Source of the DNA: Prevotellaceae bacterium
GTDB taxonomy: Bacteria; Bacteroidota; Bacteroidia; Bacteroidales; UBA932
Direction of reading: 5' to 3'
Length of the DNA stretch: 12,258 nucleotides
Assembly (NCBI GenBank): GCA_031259225.1
Contig: JAIRLT010000082.1
Span: 1-12,258, forward strand
Positions within the stretch are counted from its first letter, which is position 1; every line of letters starts with the position of its first letter. Both the position numbers and the translations under genes were made by a program. The notes under the pieces were generated by a model, which ran no database searches, had not been told where the DNA came from, and saw nothing but the letters and a program-made list of their open reading frames with translations. Shown piece by piece: positions 6,575-12,258 of this stretch.

Positions 6575-7957
6575 TCACCGGAAGATATGCAGGCTGCCTT
6601 TATACTCCGAAGAGTTGTACTGCACGCCGTCCCATCCTTCGCCGGTAATTACGTAGTAATAGACGCCGTCGGCGACATCATTACCGGCGCCCATCCGTTT
6701 GCCGTCCCATCCTTGCCATTCGTCCGCACGACCTTCATAACGGTATGCCAGTGCGCCCGAGCGGCTGAAGATATATACCCGGATATATTCCATAGACTCC
6801 GGCTCGTTGCCTTTGACAAAGCGGAAGACATCATTATAACCGTCGCCGTTAGGCGTAAAAGCATTGGGGATGGCGTCGGAACCAAATTTCGAGGGAGCAA
6901 TGCTGAGGGCTGTTTCCGTGCTGTCGGCGCAACCGGACGCGGTGTTACGGACAGTCAGGCGCACCGTGTAGTTGCCCGGCACATAGCCGTCCACCCAATC
7001 GTTTTTATACGGCGAACGCGGCGTCACCCAATCGGACGCTACCGTTACCGAGTCGCGCCACATGACGGATTGCCCGGCATTTTTGTTGGCGTCGCCAAAT
7101 CCTTTCCAGTGGTATTTGTCCGCATTCTTGCTTTTCCCTGCGGAAAACCGTATGCGGTATAGGGCTTCGCCTTGCAGGGGATTTTCGGTGGTTGCTTCCC
7201 ATTGGCTGCCTGTCCATGCTTCAGCGGTGATTTTTGCGTAGGCGGCAATTGCCGGCACGGTATAGGGGGTTGTATAAGTAGCGCTTTTGCCGAAGATGTC
7301 GGTAACGGCTACGCTGTAATCCGATGCTTTCAATGGCGGCGGCGCGGCAATAATGGTGTAGTAGCTATTGTTTCGCTGTTTCCATGAGTCACCGGCGTCC
7401 TCCACGCCTTCGTGAATATCCTCCCCTGCGTCCCACCGGATAGCTTGCCAACCGCTGAAAGTAGAATCGCCGGTGTGCTGCGGTGATAAAAAAGCTTCAA
7501 AATTATAGATAGTATAACCATGGCGCATCTTTGGCGTGGTTTCCATTTCCAGGCGCAGCCCGTTGCACTCGCTAAAGGCGGTAATGGTGTCGATTTTGAA
7601 GTTATCAAAAAATACCCAGCACGAAAATGCCGTGTCGCGTAACGCATTCTTGACATGCACCCGGTAGCCGCCATCCGTTGTAACGGTCAATGAAGAAGTC
7701 GTTACGCCCGGTTCGGTTTTTTGTCCGATGAAACTGGTATCCGCCGGATTGAGCAACTGCCATGTGAATGTGGAGGCAATGCCGCCGGTGTCCCGCGCGG
7801 ACAGCGTGGCTGTGGTTTTATCGAAGAATACAAATACCTGTTCCGGCAGTCCGGTCAGCCATTGTGTGGGTTTTACCGCGCCGGGGTTCACCGCCGACAA
7901 TTGCGCCGACGCCGCTAACGGGGCAAATAAAAATATCAGGGAAAGATGTTTTTTCAT
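6575..7957 (-). CDS. Secreted protein with T9SS type B (CHU_C) sorting domain
   Basis: A 460-aa exported protein. Residues 1-18 form a signal peptide (MKKHLSLIFLFAPLAASA, cut before Gln19). The C-terminal domain from about 363 to 460 begins IPNAFTPNGDGYNDVFRF and continues through VYIFSRSGALAYRYEG, WQGWDGK and DGVYYYVI, the pattern of the gliding-motility-associated / CHU_C domain used as a sorting signal by the type IX secretion system. The protein is thus likely passed through the outer membrane and kept on the surface or released. The middle (about 20-360) is beta-rich, with Tyr/Thr/Asp repeats that suggest Ig-like or PKD-like folds, but I recognise no enzyme domain. Its ATG overlaps the stop of the HEPN-like gene (ATGA), so translation is probably coupled. 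Its function is unknown. Confidence 0.88.
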   Translation of the reverse strand: MKKHLSLIFLFAPLAASAQLSAVNPGAVKPTQWLTGLPEQVFVFFDKTTATLSARDTGGIASTFTWQLLNPADTSFIGQKTEPGVTTSSLTVTTDGGYRVHVKNALRDTAFSCWVFFDNFKIDTITAFSECNGLRLEMETTPKMRHGYTIYNFEAFLSPQHTGDSTFSGWQAIRWDAGEDIHEGVEDAGDSWKQRNNSYYTIIAAPPPLKASDYSVAVTDIFGKSATYTTPYTVPAIAAYAKITAEAWTGSQWEATTENPLQGEALYRIRFSAGKSKNADKYHWKGFGDANKNAGQSVMWRDSVTVASDWVTPRSPYKNDWVDGYVPGNYTVRLTVRNTASGCADSTETALSIAPSKFGSDAIPNAFTPNGDGYNDVFRFVKGNEPESMEYIRVYIFSRSGALAYRYEGRADEWQGWDGKRMGAGNDVADGVYYYVITGEGWDGVQYNSSEYKGSLHIFR

Positions 7958-8277
7958 TTCTTGTAAGTGTGTGCGGAGTTAATGCGACTATTTATCATGT
8001 CCATCCAGTCGTGCCCGTCGTCCACGAGTCCTCTTTGAAAAGCCCTGCGGATAGCGTCACGGCTTCCCATAATCGTCAGGTCGGCTTGCTCGTACGTCAG
8101 GTAATCTTTCATCACATTCCACGCTAATTCATAGGTGTACTCAAAAGCCTGTATCAGCCCTTGTTGTTCCAATTCGTTGAGTATTTCCTTCGCAAAAAAC
8201 TTGCGCAATTGCGTTAACGCTTTTTGGTAATTCGAAAACCGTTGCTTCCATCGTATGTCCTGCGATTGTCCGGTCAT
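7954..8277 (-). CDS. HI0074-like (HEPN / nucleotidyltransferase substrate-binding) protein, shortened C-terminus
   Basis: 107 aa. The sequence follows the NTase_sub_bind (HI0074, HEPN fold) family: DIRWKQRFSNYQKALTQL, then GLIQAFEYTYELAWNVMKDYL, SRDAIRRAFQRGLVDDG, and WMDMINSRINSAHTY. The last holds the Arg-x4-His motif (R97, H102 by my count) seen in HEPN ribonucleases. Family members normally run about 25-35 residues further with one more helix; here a stop follows five residues after the His (HTYKK). These proteins usually pair with a small MNT nucleotidyltransferase, and none is encoded in this window. The gene overlaps tyrS upstream and the secreted-protein gene downstream by ATGA at both ends, so it is translated in the tyrS run. 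It could be a toxin-type RNase, a remnant, or a domesticated RNA-binding factor. Confidence 0.82.
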   Translation of the reverse strand: MTGQSQDIRWKQRFSNYQKALTQLRKFFAKEILNELEQQGLIQAFEYTYELAWNVMKDYLTYEQADLTIMGSRDAIRRAFQRGLVDDGHDWMDMINSRINSAHTYKK

Positions 8278-9563
8278 TTTGCACGGAGGATAAAGTAGTT
8301 TTTCTTGCCTTTTTGTATTAAGAGGTATTTCCCGTTAATCAACCGGTCGGCGGTTACCGGGAGGTTGATGTCGGCGGTTTTCTCTTTGTTCAGGCTGACG
8401 CCGCCGCCCTGTATCATTTTGCGGCATTCGCCTTTGGAGGGGAATACCGGCGCGGTTACAGCCAATAGCTCCACGATGTTTTGCGGCAACGCCGCACGGT
8501 CAATATCGAACACCGGCACACCGTCGAACACTTCCAAAAATGTTTGCTCGTCGAGTTCCTGCAAGGCGCCGGATGTGGCGTTGCCGAACAGTATTTGCGA
8601 AGCCTCCACTGCTGCCCGGTAATCGGCTTCGGAATGTACCATACATGTAATTTCCCGCGCCAGCCGTTTTTGTAATTCGCGCAGGTGCGGCGCGGCGGCA
8701 TGCGCGGCAACCAGCGTCTCAATTTCGCCGCGACCGAGCAACGTGAAGATTTTGATATACCGTTCAGCGTCTTCGTCGCTTGTGTTCAGCCAGAACTGGT
8801 AGAATGCGTAGGGCGACGTACGTTGCGGGTCAAGCCAGACATTGCCGCTCTCCGTTTTCCCGAACTTGCCCCCGTCGGCTTTGGTGATGAGCGGGCAGGT
8901 GAGCGCAAAGGCTTCGCCGCCGCGCTTGCGGCGTATCAGTTCCGCACCGGTGGTGATGTTGCCCCACTGGTCGCTGCCGCCCATTTGCAGCCGACAGTTA
9001 CGGGTTTCATACAAATGCAAAAAGTCGTAGCCCTGCAAGAGCTGGTACGTAAATTCGGTGAACGACATTCCCTCGCGTTCTTCGCCGCTGATGCGCTTCC
9101 GCACCGACTCCTTACTCATCATATAATTTACGGTGATATGCTTCCCGATGTCGCGGGCGAAAGAGAGGAACGTATAGTCTTTTGTCCAGTCGTAGTTATT
9201 CAGTACTTCCGCAATATTGGGCGCAGGGGAAGTAAAGTCGAGGAATTTGTATAACTGCCGTTGTATGCCTTCCTGATTTTTCCGCAGAGTTTCTTCGTCC
9301 AGCAGGTTTCGCTCGGCTGATTTCATGCTCGGGTCGCCAATCATGCCGGTAGCGCCGCCCAGCACCGCCAGCGGCTTATGACCGCACAGTTGCAGGTGCC
9401 GCAGCATCATAATACTTACCAGATGCCCAATATGCAATGAATTGGCTGTCGGGTCAATGCCCACGTAAGCCGTAACCATTTCCTTTGCCAGCAATTCTTC
9501 CGTTCCGGGCATTACATCGTGCAACATTCCGCGCCACCGTAATTCTTCTATAAAATTTTTCAT
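8274..9563 (-). CDS. tyrS: Tyrosyl-tRNA synthetase
   Basis: Charges tRNA-Tyr with tyrosine (class I, cytoplasmic dimer). 429 aa. The HIGH motif is at 44-47 (SLHIGHL). Tyrosine-pocket residues lie in TYQLLQGYDFLHL (about 172-184) and in GGSDQWGNI (195-203). The KMSKS-type loop reads KFGKT at 233-237, the usual bacterial TyrRS form. A C-terminal S4-like RNA-binding domain covers about 360-429 (KGECRKMIQGGGVSLN). The ATG at 9563 has an AT-rich leader and a -7 box at 9591-9584. It leads the run tyrS, HEPN-like, T9SS protein, hisS, and its TGA overlaps the next ATG. Complete, with no odd residues. Confidence 0.98.
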   Translation of the reverse strand: MKNFIEELRWRGMLHDVMPGTEELLAKEMVTAYVGIDPTANSLHIGHLVSIMMLRHLQLCGHKPLAVLGGATGMIGDPSMKSAERNLLDEETLRKNQEGIQRQLYKFLDFTSPAPNIAEVLNNYDWTKDYTFLSFARDIGKHITVNYMMSKESVRKRISGEEREGMSFTEFTYQLLQGYDFLHLYETRNCRLQMGGSDQWGNITTGAELIRRKRGGEAFALTCPLITKADGGKFGKTESGNVWLDPQRTSPYAFYQFWLNTSDEDAERYIKIFTLLGRGEIETLVAAHAAAPHLRELQKRLAREITCMVHSEADYRAAVEASQILFGNATSGALQELDEQTFLEVFDGVPVFDIDRAALPQNIVELLAVTAPVFPSKGECRKMIQGGGVSLNKEKTADINLPVTADRLINGKYLLIQKGKKNYFILRAK

Positions 9564-9583
9564 TTATATAAATTATAACTTTG

Positions 9584-9591
9584 CAAAGATA
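9584..9591 (-). promoter_or_regulatory. Probable -7 box of the tyrS promoter
   Basis: TATCTTTG on the minus strand matches TAnnTTTG exactly and lies 21 bp upstream of the tyrS ATG. I see no good TTTG element at the expected -33 distance, so the promoter is only half supported. It lies downstream of the tRNA-His terminator, consistent with separate transcription of tyrS. Confidence 0.5.
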
Positions 9592-9651
9592 GCACTTTTT
9601 TGCGGCACCAGACGAGCCGGTCATTTCCGGTTAAGCCGCCGCCGTTCTTAT

Positions 9652-9688
9652 ATAGCAAAAAAGCCTGCCGTGTGTTGGCAAGCCTTTT
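9652..9688 (-). terminator. Intrinsic terminator after tRNA-His
   Basis: On the minus strand AAAAGGCTTGCC (9688-9677), loop AACACAC, GGCAGGCTTTTT (9669-9658) forms a 12-bp stem with two G-T wobbles. The T run continues just past it, a strong Rho-independent terminator. A smaller hairpin, ACGGGA-ATT-TCCCGT (9695-9709), lies between it and the tRNA 3' end. Together they separate the tRNA-His transcript from tyrS. Confidence 0.85.
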
Positions 9689-9714
9689 GTGATGACGGGA
9701 ATTTCCCGTTGCCG

Positions 9715-9789
9715 GGTGAAAGATGGGGTTCGAACCCACGACCTCCAGAGCCACAATCTGGCGCTCTAACCAACTGAGCTACGATCACC
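9715..9789 (-). tRNA. tRNA-His (anticodon GUG), with acceptor-stem mismatches
   Basis: Decodes histidine codons. The anticodon loop TTGTGGC between CCAGA and TCTGG gives GUG. The extra 5' G (position -1, base 9789) opposite C73 (9715), the identity mark of tRNA-His, is present. D-arm, 5-base variable loop and T-arm GTGGG-TTCGAAC-CCCAT are normal. The acceptor strands are GTGATCG (9788-9782) and CTTTCAC (9722-9716). Pairs 1-72, 2-71, 3-70, 4-69 and 7-66 form, but 5-68 is U-U and 6-67 is C-U. CCA is not encoded. It has its own promoter and terminator. Confidence 0.93.
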
Positions 9790-9818
9790 ATATACGCCTG
9801 TTTTTTTCAAACGGCGTG

Positions 9819-9826
9819 CAAAGATA
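9819..9826 (-). promoter_or_regulatory. Probable -7 box of the tRNA-His promoter
   Basis: TATCTTTG on the minus strand matches TAnnTTTG exactly, 29 bp upstream of the tRNA 5' end. The region upstream is a long T/A tract and has no exact TTTG at 19 bp, so the -33 element is unclear. The same box in the same GTATCTTTGC context precedes the tRNA-Ser pair. Confidence 0.6.
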
Positions 9827-9901
9827 CAAAAAAAATTAAATATTCCATTTGCGGATAGCGCGGTTTTTTAGCCGTTACAAAAGTTGGTATTGCTACAACA
9901 G

Positions 9902-9928
9902 AAAAAAAGTTGCTATTTTTATAACAAC
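9902..9928 (-). terminator. Intrinsic terminator of the acpP-fabF operon
   Basis: On the minus strand GTTGTTAT (9928-9921), loop AAAA, ATAGCAAC (9916-9909) forms an 8-bp stem with one wobble, followed at once by seven T (9908-9902). This is a clear Rho-independent terminator 26 bp after the fabF stop codon. Confidence 0.9.
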
Positions 9929-9953
9929 CTCCTTTAATTTATGGTGAAATACC

Positions 9954-11204
9954 TTAAATCTTTTTCAAGATGATGGAAGCATTGTGCCCCCCGAAACCAA
10001 ATGTATTGCTTAGGGCGATGTTTACTTCGCGCGGTTGTGCTTTATTAAGCGTCAGGTTGAGTTTATAGTCGATTTCCTCATCTTCCGTTTCAAAGTTGAT
10101 GGTAGGAGGAATGGCGCTCTTTTGAATAGCGCAGATACAGGCTAATGCTTCTATCGCGCCTGCTGCGCCCAGCAAGTGCCCGGTCATGGATTTGGTCGAA
10201 CTGATGTTTATTTTATACGCCTGTTCGCCAAACACGGCTTTCACGGCTTTCAGTTCCGCCGGGTCGCCCACAGGGGTGGAAGTGCCGTGTACGTTGATAT
10301 AATCTATGTCCTCCGGGCGTACGGCAGCGTCTTCCAATGCGGCTTTCATTGCCAGAATAGCGCCCAATCCTTCGGGGTGCGAAGCGGTGATGTGGTAAGC
10401 GTCCGCCGACATGCCGCCACCGATAACTTCGGCATAGGTTTTTGCGCCGCGCGCTTTGGCGTGTTCGTATTCTTCAAACACCAAACCGCCGCCGCCTTCG
10501 CCCATTACAAAGCCGTCGCGCGTTTTGTCAAACGGGCGCGAGGCGGTTTTGTAATTTTCGTTGTTGGTAGATAATGCTTGCGCAGAATTAAACCCTCCGA
10601 TACCCGGTTCGGTTACGGCGGCTTCCGAACCGCCTACCACAATAGCATTCGCCTTGCCCAAGCGGATAAGGTTAAATGCGTCGCACATAGCGGTAGTGGA
10701 AGAAGCGCAAGCCGACACCGTGCCGTAATTCGGACCGCGGAAACCATATTTCATGGAAATATGCCCGGCGGCGATGTCCGAAATCATTTTAGGAACAAAA
10801 AACGGGTTATAGCGCGGCAAAAAATTACCCTGCACATAACCCTTTACTTCTTCATAGAATGTTTGTATGCCGCCGATACCGGAAGCCCAGATAACCCCCA
10901 CGCGGTCGTGGTTGATTACCCCGGCATCGATACCTGCATCCTGTATGGCTTCACCGGCAGCTGCCATGGCGTATTGCGCATACAAGTCCAACTTGCGCGC
11001 TTCCTTACGATCAAGCCCAAAGACGGACGGATCAAAATTTTTCACCACGCAGGCAAACTTTGTTTTGAAAAGTGTGGTATCAAAAGATGTTATCAATTCA
11101 GCACCGCTCACTCCCGCCAGAAGATTGGTAAAATATTCCTCTACTTTATTCCCTAACGGATTGATAGTGCCAAGACCGGTAACAACAACACGCTTTAATT
11201 CCAT
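9954..11204 (-). CDS. fabF: 3-oxoacyl-[acyl-carrier-protein] synthase II
   Basis: Condenses malonyl-ACP with growing acyl-ACP in type II fatty acid synthesis (cytoplasmic dimer, KAS II). 416 aa, full length. The catalytic triad is visible: Cys166 in GTVSACASST, His306 in NVHGTSTPVGD, His343 in SMTGHLLGAAG. The N-terminal VVVTGLGTINPLG and C-terminal NTFGFGGHNAS are standard for KAS I/II; the overall sequence fits FabF better than FabB. It lies 43 bp downstream of acpP on the same strand, so the ACP and the enzyme that uses it are co-transcribed. An ATG three bases before the start is out of frame. A strong terminator follows. Confidence 0.97.
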   Translation of the reverse strand: MELKRVVVTGLGTINPLGNKVEEYFTNLLAGVSGAELITSFDTTLFKTKFACVVKNFDPSVFGLDRKEARKLDLYAQYAMAAAGEAIQDAGIDAGVINHDRVGVIWASGIGGIQTFYEEVKGYVQGNFLPRYNPFFVPKMISDIAAGHISMKYGFRGPNYGTVSACASSTTAMCDAFNLIRLGKANAIVVGGSEAAVTEPGIGGFNSAQALSTNNENYKTASRPFDKTRDGFVMGEGGGGLVFEEYEHAKARGAKTYAEVIGGGMSADAYHITASHPEGLGAILAMKAALEDAAVRPEDIDYINVHGTSTPVGDPAELKAVKAVFGEQAYKINISSTKSMTGHLLGAAGAIEALACICAIQKSAIPPTINFETEDEEIDYKLNLTLNKAQPREVNIALSNTFGFGGHNASIILKKI

Positions 11205-11247
11205 ACATTAAATTTCGTTAATACTACCCTGCGGCAGGCGCCGGACA

Positions 11248-11484
11248 TTATTTTGCGTTTTGCTCTACATATGCAATTGCGTCGCCTACTGTGCTGATTT
11301 TTTCTGCACTCTCATCGGGAATTGTGATGCTGAATTCTTTTTCAAATTCCATAATCAGTTCCACTGTATCCAGGGAATCTGCGCCAAGGTCATTGGTAAA
11401 ACTCGCCGTGGGAGTTACTTCATTTTCATCAACACCTAACTTATCTACGATAATTGCTTTTACTTTCGATGCTACATCTGCCAT
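11248..11484 (-). CDS. acpP: Acyl carrier protein
   Basis: Carries acyl chains on 4'-phosphopantetheine during fatty acid synthesis. 78 aa, acidic, with the four-helix ACP layout. Ser37 in LGADSLDTVEL is the attachment site. The ending GDAIAYVEQNAK is normal. First gene of the acpP-fabF operon, with a long AT-rich leader of about 60 nt from the promoter at 11550-11580. Confidence 0.98.
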   Translation of the reverse strand: MADVASKVKAIIVDKLGVDENEVTPTASFTNDLGADSLDTVELIMEFEKEFSITIPDESAEKISTVGDAIAYVEQNAK

Positions 11485-11549
11485 AATAATTAAATTTTTA
11501 GTTAATAAATTTTGTTAATTTTTATTTAAATTTTTTTCATTTGCGGCTG

Positions 11550-11580
11550 CAAAGAAAATACATATTTCCGATATGACAAA
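11550..11580 (-). promoter_or_regulatory. Promoter of acpP-fabF
   Basis: On the minus strand TTTG (11580-11577), 19 bp, TTTCTTTG (11557-11550). The -33 element is exact and the -7 box has one mismatch to TAnnTTTG. Spacing fits the Bacteroidota sigma factor. It is back to back with the purN promoter. Confidence 0.65.
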
Positions 11581-11600
11581 ATTTTTTATCATTTTTTTTA

Positions 11601-11631
11601 TTGTACAAAAGTAATCTTTTTTTTAATTTTG
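11601..11631 (+). promoter_or_regulatory. Promoter of purN, flanked by an inverted repeat
   Basis: TTG at 11601-11603, 20 bp, then TAATTTTG (11624-11631), an exact TAnnTTTG -7 box. The leader to the ATG at 11681 is about 40-45 nt. A perfect 9-bp inverted repeat, AAAGTAATC (11608-11616) and GATTACTTT (11644-11652), brackets the -7 box and the start-site region, a placement that would suit an operator. No riboswitch-like structure is evident in the short leader. Confidence 0.6.
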
Positions 11632-11680
11632 ACAAAGTTTTTTGATTACTTTATTTATTAGCCCGCTAAAAACCAACCTT

Positions 11681-12258
11681 ATGTTTATTCTTGCTTTGTT
11701 TGCTTCAGGCGCCGGAACGAATGTGGAAAATATTATTAATTATTTTAACCCGCCAACAAAAAATATAACTGTGGGGGCGGTATTCGTCAATAACCCGCAT
11801 GCTGGCGTGATTGAACGGGCGCAACGGGCAGGTATTTCCGTACATACTTTCTGCCGCAACGATTTTTACCATACGGATAATGTGCTGGAAAAATTGCGGG
11901 AATGCCGCATAAACGCCATTGTGCTGGCGGGTTTCTTGTGGCTGGCGCCGGACAGGTTACTACAATCCTTCCCGCACCGGGTTTTAAATATCCACCCGGC
12001 ATTGTTGCCTGCTTACGGCGGAAAGGGAATGTACGGAATGCACGTACACCGCGCCGTGATTGCCAACCGCGAGCGGAAATCGGGCATTACCATTCACGAA
12101 GTAAACAGCGAATACGATAGCGGAAAAATTATTTTTCAAACCGCTTGCGACGTCACTCCCGGCGATACGCCGGAAATATTAGCCGCAAAAATACACCAGC
12201 TCGAATACCAACACTTCCCGCGCGTCATTGAAGAATGGGTAAATTCATTTACAGATTT
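11681..12258 (+). CDS. purN: Phosphoribosylglycinamide formyltransferase (GART), 3' end cut by window
   Basis: Transfers a formyl group from 10-formyl-tetrahydrofolate to GAR in purine synthesis (cytoplasm). 192 codons are visible without a stop; the ATG at 11681 begins MFILALFASGAGTN, the glycine-rich phosphoribosyl-binding start. The catalytic residues of the PurN family are present: Asn103 and His105 in LNIHPALLP, and Asp146 in EVNSEYDSGKII. GGKGMYGMHVHRAV after the HPALLP motif is the form seen in Bacteroidota PurN. Family length is about 185-210 aa, so the stop should lie soon after the window. Divergent from acpP. Confidence 0.95.
   Translation, partial: MFILALFASGAGTNVENIINYFNPPTKNITVGAVFVNNPHAGVIERAQRAGISVHTFCRNDFYHTDNVLEKLRECRINAIVLAGFLWLAPDRLLQSFPHRVLNIHPALLPAYGGKGMYGMHVHRAVIANRERKSGITIHEVNSEYDSGKIIFQTACDVTPGDTPEILAAKIHQLEYQHFPRVIEEWVNSFTD

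Noticed and set aside
7954..8277. Frameshifted full-length HI0074 gene with its C-terminus in another frame
   Set aside because: Reading past the stop gives no family-like helix; the sequence there already encodes the signal peptide of the next gene.
9560..9754. 64-aa minus-strand frame upstream of tyrS
   Set aside because: It begins inside the tRNA-His gene (EVVGSNPIFHP is tRNA sequence translated), crosses the terminator and has no family features.
11601..11655. Phase-variable invertible promoter before purN
   Set aside because: The inverted repeats are only 9 bp with 27 bp between them, too short for the known invertase-driven promoters of Bacteroidota, and no invertase gene is near. An operator is more plausible.

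Overview
The window looks like a chromosomal segment of a member of the Bacteroidota, probably Bacteroidales-like. The evidence is a C-terminal sorting domain of the type IX secretion system (FTPNGDGYNDVF motif), several matches to the Bacteroidota promoter pattern (TTTG, about 19 bp, TAnnTTTG; the -7 box is often TATCTTTG), AT-rich leaders with little Shine-Dalgarno sequence, and a chain of tripartite efflux parts typical of the group. The species cannot be told from the sequence. All genes are on the minus strand except the last, a partial purN on the plus strand.

Layout, left to right. Positions 1-96 hold no recognisable gene. At 97-312 are two serine tRNA genes (CGA and UGA anticodons) with a shared promoter at 325-356. 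At 360-4813, read leftwards, is an efflux operon: membrane fusion protein, then MacB/FtsX-type permease without an ATPase domain, then TolC-type outer membrane channel. At 4814-5141 is a gene-free stretch with a likely promoter, an inverted repeat, a REP-like hairpin and three copies of a repeat built of TTTCAAC heptamers.

At 5142-9563, read leftwards, is a second operon-like run: tyrS, a short HI0074/HEPN-like gene that overlaps it by 4 bp, a secreted T9SS type B protein that overlaps the HEPN-like gene by 4 bp, and hisS. Upstream of tyrS is a tRNA-His gene (9715-9789) with its own promoter and a strong terminator at 9657-9688. At 9902-11580 is the fatty-acid pair acpP-fabF, with a good promoter and a strong terminator. 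At 11681-12258 is purN, divergent from acpP, running off the window edge.

Most of the content is housekeeping: translation (HisRS, TyrRS, three tRNAs), fatty acid synthesis (ACP, KAS II) and purine synthesis (GAR transformylase). The accessory parts are the efflux operon and the two genes between tyrS and hisS. I found no convincing new multi-gene system. The best second looks are the orphan, C-terminally shortened HEPN-like protein inside an aminoacyl-tRNA synthetase operon, the tRNA-His gene with two adjacent mismatches in its acceptor stem, and the composite repeat at 4982-5119.
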